From NCBI GenBank assembly GCA_037147175.1, contig JBAWVS010000048.1, forward strand, positions 1 through 20,505: 20,505 nt of DNA. The letters run 5' to 3'. Under the pieces are notes generated by a model. That model was given only the letters and a program-made list of their open reading frames with translations. It had not been told where the DNA came from and made no database searches. This DNA comes from a bacterium. Its GTDB lineage: Bacteria > Cyanobacteriota > Vampirovibrionia > Gastranaerophilales > UBA9971. This document shows, one piece after another, positions 13,302 to 20,505 of the stretch; the first letter of the stretch is position 1; each line of letters opens with the position of its first letter. Made by a program: the position numbers and the translations under genes.

Positions 13302-14627
13302 ATGAGAATTTGTGTTGTAGGAACAGGATATGTAGGACTAGTCGCAGGAGCTTGCCTTGCAGAAATGGGCAATGAAGTTATCTGCGTAGACAATAACGAA
13401 CAAAAAATAAAAGAATTGCTCAAAGGAAACATTCCTATCTATGAACCGGGTCTGGAAGAGTTAATTCAAGCAAATGTCAGAGAAAATCGTTTGAATTTTA
13501 CCACCAATCTTGTAGAAGCGGTTAATAGTTCTCTTATATGCTTTATTGCTGTTGGAACACCTCAGGGAGATGACGGTTCCTGCGATTTAAGCTATGTATT
13601 TGGTGTAGCCGAAGAAATAGCAAAATCAATGACAGATTATAAAGTAATTGTAAATAAAAGCACGGTTCCTGTAGGCACGGCAGAAAAAGTTAAAAATATA
13701 GTGAAATCCGTAACAAATTGTGATTTTGATGTTGTTTCAAACCCTGAATTTCTTAAACAAGGAGCTGCGGTAGATGATTTCTTAAAGCCTGACAGAGTTA
13801 TTATAGGTTCTGATTCGCATAAAGCTACAGAAATTATGCAGGAATTGTACAGTCCATTTTTAAGAACAGGAAACCCCGTTATTATAATGGATGTTAAATC
13901 GGCAGAAATGTCAAAATATGCTGCTAACTCATTTTTGGCTACAAAAATTTCTTTTATTAATGAACTGGCTAATATTTGCGAAGAAATAGGCGCAGATATA
14001 GAACAGGTCAGAATAGGAATGAGTTCCGACAGAAGAATCGGAAGCCAATTCCTATTTCCGGGGCTTGGTTATGGCGGTTCATGCTTCCCAAAAGACGTAA
14101 AAGCGCTTATCAAAGTTGCCAATGATTCGGGAGTTCCTTCAAAAATTCTTGAAGCTGCTGACAATATTAATAAACAACAAAGAGAAATCTTTACGGACAA
14201 AATTTTTAAATACTTTGGCGGTGATTTAAAAGGAAAAACTTTTGCTCTATGGGGTCTCGCATTTAAGCCAAGAACTAACGACATGAGAGAAGCTCCTGCT
14301 TTTACAATAATCCAAAGACTAAAAGACGCAGGTGCTAATATTCAGGCTTATGACCCAAAAGCTATGGATGAAGCTAAAAAAATCATCGGAAACTCTGTTG
14401 AATACGCTCAAAACAGTTACGATGCGCTATCAAATGCTGATGCCCTTATACTTGTTACTGAATGGAACGAATTCAGAAGACCTGATTTCGAAAGAATCAA
14501 AAAACTTCTTAAAAACCCTGTAATCTTTGACGGAAGAAATCAGTATGATCAAAAAAGAATGCAGGAAAGAGGTTTTGAATATATTTGCATAGGGAAACAG
14601 CCTCTTAGTGTGCCAGTTGAGGCTTAA
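13302..14627 (+). CDS. ugd: UDP-glucose 6-dehydrogenase
   Basis: It oxidises UDP-glucose to UDP-glucuronate in two NAD-dependent steps, supplying a precursor for acidic polysaccharides. The N-terminal Rossmann domain opens MRICVVGTGYVGL with GTGYVG at 7-12, followed by YEPGLEELI, NKSTVPVGTA and NPEFLKQGAAVDDFLKPDRV. The central helix KYAANSFLATKISFINE and the active-site block GYGGSCFPKD with catalytic C261 are intact. The C-terminal domain has GLAFKPRTNDMREAP and a closing LILVTEWNEFR. The length of 441 residues is normal. The start is fixed by AAGGAAG (13288-13294), 7 nt before the ATG. It is divergent from a glycosyltransferase, and its stop overlaps the stop of the convergent gene on the other strand. 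The symbol could equally be tuaD or rkpK in other naming schemes. Confidence 0.96.
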   Translation: MRICVVGTGYVGLVAGACLAEMGNEVICVDNNEQKIKELLKGNIPIYEPGLEELIQANVRENRLNFTTNLVEAVNSSLICFIAVGTPQGDDGSCDLSYVFGVAEEIAKSMTDYKVIVNKSTVPVGTAEKVKNIVKSVTNCDFDVVSNPEFLKQGAAVDDFLKPDRVIIGSDSHKATEIMQELYSPFLRTGNPVIIMDVKSAEMSKYAANSFLATKISFINELANICEEIGADIEQVRIGMSSDRRIGSQFLFPGLGYGGSCFPKDVKALIKVANDSGVPSKILEAADNINKQQREIFTDKIFKYFGGDLKGKTFALWGLAFKPRTNDMREAPAFTIIQRLKDAGANIQAYDPKAMDEAKKIIGNSVEYAQNSYDALSNADALILVTEWNEFRRPDFERIKKLLKNPVIFDGRNQYDQKRMQERGFEYICIGKQPLSVPVEA

Positions 14628-15067
14628 TTTTCATCTAAAACCGCCCTGGGCAAATACAAAAAACTCTGAACTTCAAGTTTATCTTTTTTATAAATTATAA
14701 AAACCTTATCATCTTTTATAAAAGCAACACTTGCAGTAGGTATATGAACCTGCTGACTTAAATTTATTACCTGATAAACAGGTGAATTAATAATCTTTTG
14801 CCTGTCGCTTATTAAAAGCATGTTATTTTCCGGTGAATATTCAACAGAATAAATTCCGGGTTCAATTTTATTAAAGTCGGCATCATAGGCTGTAACATCA
14901 AGAGTTAAAAGCGGATATTGCTTTGAAGGTCTATCCGAAGCATAAACTTTATCTGCATCACTGTTGCCGGAAGGGTAATAATTTTCACGCTCCATCGCTC
15001 GCAAATTATTTTGTGAACTGCTGATAATAAGAGGTATTAAAGCATTAATTATAATTATTCCAAGCAT
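14624..15067 (-). CDS. Small exported or anchored hypothetical protein
   Basis: I do not recognise the family. The 147 residues begin with a hydrophobic stretch (MLGIIIINALIPLIISSS) lacking positive charges before it, so a signal anchor or weak signal peptide is possible. The rest is polar and probably beta-rich, including LLTLDVTAYDADFNKIEPG, SVEYSPENNMLLISD, ASVAFIKDDKVFIIYKK and LEVQSFLYLP. This alternation suggests a small beta-sandwich or repeated beta-hairpin protein outside the cytoplasm. It starts 16 bp after the trpE stop with a GGAA just upstream, so it is probably the last gene of the gyrA-trpE transcript. Its stop shares bases with the ugd stop on the opposite strand. No link to tryptophan synthesis is visible. 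Confidence 0.65.
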   Translation of the reverse strand: MLGIIIINALIPLIISSSQNNLRAMERENYYPSGNSDADKVYASDRPSKQYPLLTLDVTAYDADFNKIEPGIYSVEYSPENNMLLISDRQKIINSPVYQVINLSQQVHIPTASVAFIKDDKVFIIYKKDKLEVQSFLYLPRAVLDEN

Positions 15068-15083
15068 AAGTTCCGGCTTTTTC

Positions 15084-16613
15084 TTATTTATTTTGCTTCT
15101 TTAACTGTTTAACTGCTTGAATCAAAGCTGCCGCTTTGTTTTGTGACTCCAAATATTCAAGTTCAGGGTCAGAATCAGCTACAATTCCTGCTCCAGCTTG
15201 AATAAATATATTATTATCTTTTATAAGCATTGTTCTTAAAGTTATGGCAACATTTACTTCATTGTTAAATCCTAAATATCCTATACAGCCTGCATAAGGA
15301 CCTCTTGCAGACTTTTCAAGGTCATAAATGATTTCCATTGCCCGAACTTTTGGAGCGCCTGAGACTGTTCCTGCAGGAAAACATGCCTTAAGCAAATCTA
15401 TTGAACAAAACTCATTTCTTAATTTCCCTGAAACATCGCTTACTATATGCATTACGTGAGAAAATTTCTCAACTTCCATGAACCTGTCAACTTTTACGGA
15501 ACCATATTCACACACCCTACCAATGTCATTTCTCGCCAGATCAACCAGCATCACATGTTCAGCTCTCTCTTTAGGATCTGCTAAAAGTTCTTTTTCCAGC
15601 TCATTATCTCTTTCTTGAGTATATCCGCGCCTTCTTGTGCCTGCAATAGGTCTTGTGCTGACAATTTTATCTTTTGAACATTTCACTAAAGCTTCGGGAG
15701 AAGATCCCACAATTTGAAAATCGTTAAAATTGAGAAAATACATATAGGGCGACGGATTTATACTTCTTAGCGCTCTATATATGGTAAAATTATCAATATT
15801 TCCCTTGTCTATACAAAATCTTTGCGAGAGCACTACCTGAAAAATATCTCCTGCCACTATATGCTCTTTTGCAGAGTTTATAGCGTTTGTCCATTCTTCT
15901 TTTGAAATATTTGACGAAACTTCCTGATAGCTTGACTCTTGCAAGCCATTCTCTAATGAAAGAACTAAAGGCTTTAAATAATTATTTGACGAAAGATTTT
16001 CAAAGATTTCTTCAACTTTTTTTGATGCATTATTATAAGAAGTTTCAAGGTTATCTATATTTTCAATAAGCATATTGCTAATCATGTAAATTTTGTGTTT
16101 AACGTGGTCAAAAGCAAGAGTATTTCCACTTATCATAAAATATGCATCGGGAAAACTCTGGCATTTTTCAATCTTTTCATAACTTTTGTTTATTATTGGC
16201 TCAATATACCTGATTGTATCAAATCCAAGATAGCCTACAGCTCCTGTTAAAGAGGGAATATCAAATTCCAAAACTGAAAACTCTTTAAAGAAAGACTGAA
16301 AAAGCCCGTATGGATCGGCAGATTCCATTATAGGTTTATCTTCAAGAAAGTCATAAATTACAGACTTATTTTCTTCTGATCTAAGAACAAAAAGGGGATC
16401 AATCCCTATAAAAGAATACCGCCCGAAAGACTCTCCTCCTTCGACAGATTCAAGCAGGAAGCCGTATTTTTTATCTTTACAGACTTTATTATAAGCAGAA
16501 ACAGGTGTTTCCAGATCAGCAATTATTTCTGTCCAGACAGGCACTAAAAACTTGCCGCTTTTTCCGGCAAGTTTTTCTTTTATTTCTTGTAAAGACGGTT
16601 TAATGTTAAACAT
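15084..16613 (-). CDS. trpE: Anthranilate synthase component I
   Basis: TrpE makes anthranilate from chorismate, using ammonia from the TrpG glutaminase; this is the first committed step of tryptophan synthesis. The N-terminal domain has the feedback-inhibition motif LLES (53-56) within FLLESVEGGESFGRYSFIG, and NPSPYMYFLNF occurs later, both marking TrpE rather than PabB. The catalytic half shows IVGSSPEALVK, STRPIAGTRRRG, ERAEHVMLVDLARNDIGRV, FSHVMHIVSDVSG, CFPAGTVSGAPKVRAMEII and IQAGAGIVADSDPE. At 509 residues it is complete. It begins 12 bp after the gyrA stop with AAAGG 7 nt before its ATG, so it appears to be transcribed with gyrA. Because gyrA precedes it directly, there is no room for a trp leader attenuator. 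trpG and the other trp genes are not in the window. Confidence 0.95.
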   Translation of the reverse strand: MFNIKPSLQEIKEKLAGKSGKFLVPVWTEIIADLETPVSAYNKVCKDKKYGFLLESVEGGESFGRYSFIGIDPLFVLRSEENKSVIYDFLEDKPIMESADPYGLFQSFFKEFSVLEFDIPSLTGAVGYLGFDTIRYIEPIINKSYEKIEKCQSFPDAYFMISGNTLAFDHVKHKIYMISNMLIENIDNLETSYNNASKKVEEIFENLSSNNYLKPLVLSLENGLQESSYQEVSSNISKEEWTNAINSAKEHIVAGDIFQVVLSQRFCIDKGNIDNFTIYRALRSINPSPYMYFLNFNDFQIVGSSPEALVKCSKDKIVSTRPIAGTRRRGYTQERDNELEKELLADPKERAEHVMLVDLARNDIGRVCEYGSVKVDRFMEVEKFSHVMHIVSDVSGKLRNEFCSIDLLKACFPAGTVSGAPKVRAMEIIYDLEKSARGPYAGCIGYLGFNNEVNVAITLRTMLIKDNNIFIQAGAGIVADSDPELEYLESQNKAAALIQAVKQLKKQNK

Positions 16614-16625
16614 TTTACAGCCTTT

Positions 16626-19148
16626 TTATTGATTGTCTTCAGGTAGTGCTATTTTATTTATTATAACAGTTGTATCACTATCTTCGTCTTCATCAGGAAG
16701 AGCTATTTTATTCACTGCCACAACAGTATCATTGTCAAACATTGACTGGATACGGACTCCTGTAGCAGGTCTTCCCTGTCTTGAAATATTGCCTGCTTTT
16801 TGTCTGGTTACAACTCCATTTGCTGTTGCAATCATAATTTCATCTTCTTCGCTGACAATAAGTATAGTAATTACACGGCTTGTAGGTCTTTTAAACTTAG
16901 TACAGATAAGCCCTATGCCGCTTCTGTTCTGAGGTCTAAACTCAGAAATAGACGTTCTCTTTCCATAACCATCATTAGTCATAACAAGAAGTTCTGCTGC
17001 ATAGTTTTTCGGAATTATATCACAGCCGACAATTGAGTCATCACTTCTCAATTTGATGGCTGTAACACCTCTTGCGCTTCTGCCGAGAGGTCTCAAATCA
17101 GAAACAGCAAATCTTATAGCCATACCAAGACTTGTACCGATTATTATTTCGTCTTTTTGGTCAGTAAGATTAACCCAGCCGAGCATATCATCATCGCCAA
17201 GCCCCATTGCAATAATACCGCTTCTTCTAATGGCGCTGAAATGACTTAATTCGATTTTTTTGATATATCCTTTTTTAGTAAGGAATATCAAGTATTTATC
17301 GTCTGAAAACTCGGTTATAGGAATTACAGCAGTTACTTTTTCCCCCTGCTCCATTGGAAGCAGGTTTATTATTGGCAGACCTTTTGCTGTTCTTCCTCCT
17401 TCAGGAAAATCATATACATTTATACTGTAAACAAGACCTTTATTGGTAAAGAAAAGAACTTTATTATGCATTGTTGCCGTAAAGAAATGCATAACATCAT
17501 CGTTCTCTCTTGTTTTCATTCCGCCTTTTCCTTTTGTAGCTCTATTTTGTCTTTCAAAGGTGTCAAGCGAAATCCTTTTGATGTATCCCTGAGCGGTAAT
17601 AAAAATAGCCATCGGGTCATCAGGAGTAAGATCTTTGATACTTAACTCGTCCTGATAAGGAATAATCACACTACGTCTTTCATCACCAAATTTTGCTTTA
17701 TCTTCATTAAGCTCTTTCTTGATAATCGCAAGAACTTTCTGTCTATCAGCAAGAATTGCTTGAAGTTCAGCAATTTTTTGTTTTAATTCCTGATACTCGG
17801 CATTGATTTTTTCCTGCTCCAAGCCTGTTAATCTTCTTAACTGCATTTCAAGGATAGCATTTGCCTGATCAGTATCAAGTCCGTATATTTCAATTAAAGA
17901 ATTTCTTGCTGCTTCTGTGGACTTGGAAGTTTTAATAAGTTCTATAACTTTATCTAAATTTCCAAGAGCAATAATCAAACCTGCTAATATATGTGCCCTT
18001 GCTTTAGCTTTTTTAAGGTCAAACACAGTTCTTCTGGTCACAATCTCAACTCTGTGTTCTATAAACTCGGTGAGTACCTGATGAACATTAAGAAGTCTAG
18101 GTTGTTTATTAACCAGAGCAACCATATTCACACCAAAAGAAGTTTGCATGGTTGTATATTTAAACAAATTATTTTGAACCACATCAGGCTTGGCATCACG
18201 TTTGAGTTCTATTACAACACGCATACCGTCTCTGTCTGATTCATCTCTCAGATCGCTTATGCCTTCGAGTTTTTTATCTTTAACAAGTTCAGCTATTTTT
18301 TCAATAAGACTGGCTTTATTCACCTGATAAGGAAGCTCGGAAATAATTATAGCCGTTCTGTCATGCTTTCCTTTGCCTCCGTCAACTTCTTCAAAAGAAG
18401 TTACCGCACGCATCAAAATACTTCCTCTACCGGTCTGAAATGCTGACCTTATGCCTTCATTCCCAAGAATAGTCGCTCCTGTAGGAAAATCTGGACCTTT
18501 TATATATTCCATCAATTCGGAAACGTCAAGATCAGGATTATCAATAAGAGCAATTGTACCGTCTACAACTTCATTAAGGTTATGAGGCGCAATATTTGTT
18601 GCCATTCCGACAGCAATACCGCTTGAACCATTCAAAAGAAGCATTGGTAGTCTTACAGGAAGAATATCAGGTTCTTCTAAGCTGCCGTCAAAGTTTGGAA
18701 CGAAATCAACAGTTTCTGAATCAATATCATTAATCATTGACATTGTAATAGGAGCCATTCTGGCTTCTGTATATCTCATTGCCGCCGCAGAATCTCCGTC
18801 AACGCTTCCGAAGTTTCCATGCCCGTCAATTGTCTGATATCTTGTTGAAAAATCTTGAGCCATACGAACAAGAGCATCATAAACGGCTGTATCACCATGA
18901 GGGTGATATTTACCGAGAACTTCCCCGACTATACGTGCGCATTTTTTAAACGGTTTGTCATGATACATTCCCAATTCATTCATAGCAAAAACAATTCTTC
19001 TATGAACAGGCTTTAAACCATCACGTACATCAGGAAGCGCTCTTCCTACGATTACAGACATTGCATAATCTATATATGAGCGTTTCATTTCATCCCTAAT
19101 ATTTATAGGAATGATTTTTCCGTCTCCAAAAAGTCTTTGTTGGCTCAT
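16626..19148 (-). CDS. gyrA: DNA gyrase subunit A
   Basis: GyrA is the DNA-cleaving subunit of the A2B2 gyrase that introduces negative supercoils. The start is the ATG at 19148, preceded by GAGAGGA 5 nt upstream. The frame stays open to 19223, but the extra 25 residues would run across the predicted promoter. Counting from 19148 the protein has 840 residues. Quinolone-region residues are T87 and D91 (E. coli S83 and D87) in [19 protein letters not shown], and the catalytic tyrosine is Y126 in AAMRYTEAR. The C-terminal beta-pinwheel region has a GyrA-box-like [10 protein letters not shown] and blades such as [11 protein letters not shown] and GRTAKGLPI, in a style resembling cyanobacterial GyrA. 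The last roughly 34 residues are an acidic tail made of two repeats. It leads an operon with trpE and a small exported protein. Confidence 0.96.
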   Translation of the reverse strand: MSQQRLFGDGKIIPINIRDEMKRSYIDYAMSVIVGRALPDVRDGLKPVHRRIVFAMNELGMYHDKPFKKCARIVGEVLGKYHPHGDTAVYDALVRMAQDFSTRYQTIDGHGNFGSVDGDSAAAMRYTEARMAPITMSMINDIDSETVDFVPNFDGSLEEPDILPVRLPMLLLNGSSGIAVGMATNIAPHNLNEVVDGTIALIDNPDLDVSELMEYIKGPDFPTGATILGNEGIRSAFQTGRGSILMRAVTSFEEVDGGKGKHDRTAIIISELPYQVNKASLIEKIAELVKDKKLEGISDLRDESDRDGMRVVIELKRDAKPDVVQNNLFKYTTMQTSFGVNMVALVNKQPRLLNVHQVLTEFIEHRVEIVTRRTVFDLKKAKARAHILAGLIIALGNLDKVIELIKTSKSTEAARNSLIEIYGLDTDQANAILEMQLRRLTGLEQEKINAEYQELKQKIAELQAILADRQKVLAIIKKELNEDKAKFGDERRSVIIPYQDELSIKDLTPDDPMAIFITAQGYIKRISLDTFERQNRATKGKGGMKTRENDDVMHFFTATMHNKVLFFTNKGLVYSINVYDFPEGGRTAKGLPIINLLPMEQGEKVTAVIPITEFSDDKYLIFLTKKGYIKKIELSHFSAIRRSGIIAMGLGDDDMLGWVNLTDQKDEIIIGTSLGMAIRFAVSDLRPLGRSARGVTAIKLRSDDSIVGCDIIPKNYAAELLVMTNDGYGKRTSISEFRPQNRSGIGLICTKFKRPTSRVITILIVSEEDEIMIATANGVVTRQKAGNISRQGRPATGVRIQSMFDNDTVVAVNKIALPDEDEDSDTTVIINKIALPEDNQ
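16629..16730 (-). repeat. 54-bp tandem duplication in the gyrA 3' end
   Basis: Two adjacent units on the minus strand: 16730-16677 encodes [18 protein letters not shown] and 16676-16629 encodes [16 protein letters not shown], ending just before the stop. The shared core NKIALP is written with different synonymous codons in the two copies (gctcttcct against gcactacct), so the duplication is not recent. Confidence 0.85.
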
Positions 19149-19194
19149 TATATTCCTCTCCGAATATTTATTATATTCTTTTTTTCTTAATAAA

Positions 19195-19223
19195 ATCGTA
19201 GCACAAACAGGTTCTTTTTCCAA
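19195..19223 (-). promoter_or_regulatory. Predicted promoter of the gyrA-trpE operon
   Basis: Read on the minus strand: TTGGAA (-35, plus coordinates 19218-19223), a spacer of exactly 17 bp (19201-19217), and TACGAT (-10, 19195-19200) with an extended TG one base upstream. Transcription would begin near 19188, leaving a leader of about 40 nt before the gyrA ATG. Confidence 0.6.
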
Positions 19224-19236
19224 ATGTCGCCTGTTT
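19205..19236. repeat. 7-bp perfect inverted repeat over the gyrA promoter
   Basis: AAACAGG (19205-19211) and CCTGTTT (19230-19236) are exact complements separated by 18 bp. One arm lies in the spacer between -35 and -10, the other just upstream of -35. The placement suits a repressor or activator site, but no regulator is identified. Confidence 0.5.
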
Positions 19237-19364
19237 CAACCCAAAAAAGGAATAATTCATCGGCTAATCATCCAAAAGGTTTAGATATAAATTAACCTCC
19301 CGCTAAATCCACCGATTGATGTAGGAAATTTCAAATTAAGGCAAAATGAAATTAACTTAAAAAA

Positions 19365-19386
19365 CTATAGATGTAAAAATCTGTAG
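19365..19386 (+). repeat. Hairpin upstream of the 51-codon ORF
   Basis: CTATAGAT (19365-19372), a 6-nt loop, then ATCTGTAG (19379-19386). In RNA all eight positions can pair, one as a U-G wobble. It ends 14 nt before the GGGAG ribosome binding site of the small ORF and could be a leader structure. Confidence 0.45.
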
Positions 19387-19410
19387 ATTCGGGAGATAAA
19401 GGGAGTATGT

Positions 19411-19566
19411 ATGAGTAATATTGTTGTTGTCATGGAAAAAAAACCTACACAAGGCACTTTAACAAGAATTATTAACAAATTTGAAAGCACAAACCCTATT
19501 AAACAGGCTCATCATGGTGTTATTAAAAATTATGTTTATGTTGAGCAAAAAAGAATTCTCGCTTAG
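19411..19566 (+). CDS. Small hypothetical protein, 51 residues
   Basis: This short frame begins with ATG at 19411 and ends with TAG at 19564-19566. GGGAG (19401-19405) sits 5 nt before the ATG, a good Shine-Dalgarno position. The product begins MSNIVVVMEKKPTQGTL, has His-His at 34-35 within KQAHHGVIKNYVYVEQKR, is basic, and has no membrane span. It resembles no family I know. The N-terminal IVVVME could be a beta strand. It is the only candidate gene in the 414 bp between gyrA and yebC, faces yebC and overlaps its stop codon. A structured leader lies just upstream. At this length a chance ORF cannot be excluded. Confidence 0.5.
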   Translation: MSNIVVVMEKKPTQGTLTRIINKFESTNPIKQAHHGVIKNYVYVEQKRILA

Positions 19567-20312
19567 CTGAATTTTTCTAACAATTCATCGCTCATCTCAA
19601 AATTTGCATAAACATTTTGGACATCGTCATGGTCTTCTATACTGCCCAAAAGCCTTAACAGATATTTTGCGGTTTCTTCATCCTGTACGGGGACAGTATT
19701 TTGAGGGGTTTTTACTTTCTCGGCGCTTTTTATTTTATATCCCGCTTTTTGAATTTCTTCAGCCACAGATTGAAGCGATTCAGGAGTTGTAATAATTTTA
19801 TAATCTTCTTCATCAGTAACAAAATCTTCTGCACCTGCGTTTATTGCCGCATCGAAAAGCTCATCCTGATTTATATCAATTTTTTCTACTGATATTACGC
19901 CTTGTTCTTTGAACATCCAACCAACACAACCTGTTTCTCCGAGGTTTCCGTTGTTTTTGTTGAAATAACTCCTTATATCACCGGCTGTTCTGTTTCTGTT
20001 ATCGGTCATGGCTTCTATGATTATTGCAACTCCGCCTGGTCCGTAGCCTTCATAATTAATATCTTCAATATTGGAATCAGATCCGCCTCCTGAAGCTTTT
20101 TCCATCGCACGTTTTATATTGTCATTCGGAAGCCCTGCTTCTTTTGCTTTTTCTATGGCAGTTTTAAGCCTAAAATTGCCTGCCGGATCAGCTCCGCCTT
20201 CTTTTACGGCTACCATTATATCTCTTGAGGCTTTTGCAAAGCTTACGCCTCTTTGTGCATCAACTTTTGCTTTTTTGTGTTTAATTGTCGCCCATTTGGA
20301 ATGTCCTGACAC
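19563..20312 (-). CDS. yebC: YebC/TACO1 family protein
   Basis: This family has been described both as DNA-binding regulators and, more recently, as ribosome-associated factors that relieve stalling at proline-rich stretches. The sequence opens with the hallmark SGHSKWATIKHKKAKVDAQR, followed by NFRLKTAIEKAKEAGLPNDNIKRA, YEGYGPGGVAIIIEAMTDN, NRTAGDIRSYFNKNNGNLGE and GCVGWMF. It ends with the acidic C-terminal pattern SIEDHDDVQNVYANFEM. The length of 249 residues is typical. The start is GTG at 20312 with AGGAGA (plus-strand 20322-20327) 9 nt upstream. Upstream is an AT-rich region with a weak promoter candidate (minus-strand TATAAT at plus 20345-20350). It is not adjacent to ruvC here, a neighbour it has in some bacteria. 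Confidence 0.96.
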   Translation of the reverse strand: MSGHSKWATIKHKKAKVDAQRGVSFAKASRDIMVAVKEGGADPAGNFRLKTAIEKAKEAGLPNDNIKRAMEKASGGGSDSNIEDINYEGYGPGGVAIIIEAMTDNRNRTAGDIRSYFNKNNGNLGETGCVGWMFKEQGVISVEKIDINQDELFDAAINAGAEDFVTDEEDYKIITTPESLQSVAEEIQKAGYKIKSAEKVKTPQNTVPVQDEETAKYLLRLLGSIEDHDDVQNVYANFEMSDELLEKFS

Positions 20313-20505
20313 GTTTATTATTCTCCTGAAATTATATTTTAATTATTATATTTCAACTTTGTTCAAAAAAACAATATTAAGAAATATTAAAATATAATAA
20401 TTCCTGTTATTCCTGTTTTATTTTTATCTTTTTAAAAACAACATGTGGGAGAACTAGTGCATTGTTAATTTAATTTATTAGGATAAAGTTTTTTTAACTT
20501 AATTC
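20313..20505. other. AT-rich intergenic region upstream of yebC
   Basis: No convincing gene is seen. It holds the yebC ribosome binding site, a minus-strand TATAAT (plus 20345-20350) with a poor TTGTTT -35 at 18 bp, and a short direct repeat TTCCTGTT at 20401-20408 and 20410-20417. The right-hand end may belong to the leader of a gene outside the window. Confidence 0.4.

Noticed and set aside
19149-19223. N-terminal extension of gyrA by 25 residues
   Set aside because: It would cross the predicted promoter and lacks a ribosome binding site, whereas the ATG at 19148 has GAGAGGA and gives a normal GyrA N-terminus.
20440-20505. Start of another gene at the right edge (GGAG before GTG near 20457)
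   Set aside because: The frame stops after three codons, and no other frame gives a supported start before the window ends.

Overview
The window is a low-GC bacterial chromosome segment (roughly two-thirds A+T) that uses the standard bacterial code, with TGA as a stop. It looks like core chromosome, with no transposase, integrase, phage gene, CRISPR array, tRNA or rRNA that I could find. The infB-rbfA-truB cluster, the DUF2993-like and GerMN-domain exported proteins, the cyanobacteria-like GyrA C-terminus and a pair of lineage-type membrane proteins near 10 kb together suggest a non-photosynthetic relative of Cyanobacteria (Melainabacteria/Vampirovibrionia, Gastranaerophilales-like). This placement is an inference from gene content and recalled sequence style, not from a search.

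Region 1 (1-6167, plus strand) is a tight operon: infB (5' end missing, with a proline/arginine/glycine 17-residue tandem repeat), rbfA, truB, an exported DUF2993/LmeA-like protein, a membrane-anchored GerMN protein and queA. It joins translation initiation, ribosome maturation and tRNA modification with two envelope proteins. A 41-bp REP-like palindromic element follows queA.

Region 2 (6168-11864) is the most accessory-looking part. A 1032-residue SF1 (Upf1/Dna2-like) helicase with a C-terminal Vsr/DUF559-like nuclease-type domain has its own promoter and leader hairpin. A 79-residue GTG-start ORF lies convergent to it. Next comes an AT-rich intergenic region with repeated ATTTATTAA motifs, and then two translationally coupled, unrecognised membrane proteins that share a short motif and architecture.

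Region 3 (11883-14627) holds a GT4-like glycosyltransferase (minus) divergent from UDP-glucose 6-dehydrogenase (plus). They are separated by 270 bp carrying a 10-bp perfect inverted repeat over the predicted glycosyltransferase promoter and four AATCAG hexamers. Both genes fit extracellular or envelope polysaccharide synthesis.

Region 4 (14624-20312, mostly minus strand) is an apparent gyrA-trpE-small exported protein operon driven from a good sigma70-type promoter that overlaps an inverted repeat. A 51-codon plus-strand ORF below normal length cut-offs comes next, and then yebC. Convergent neighbours are packed so tightly that in two cases the stop codons overlap on opposite strands.
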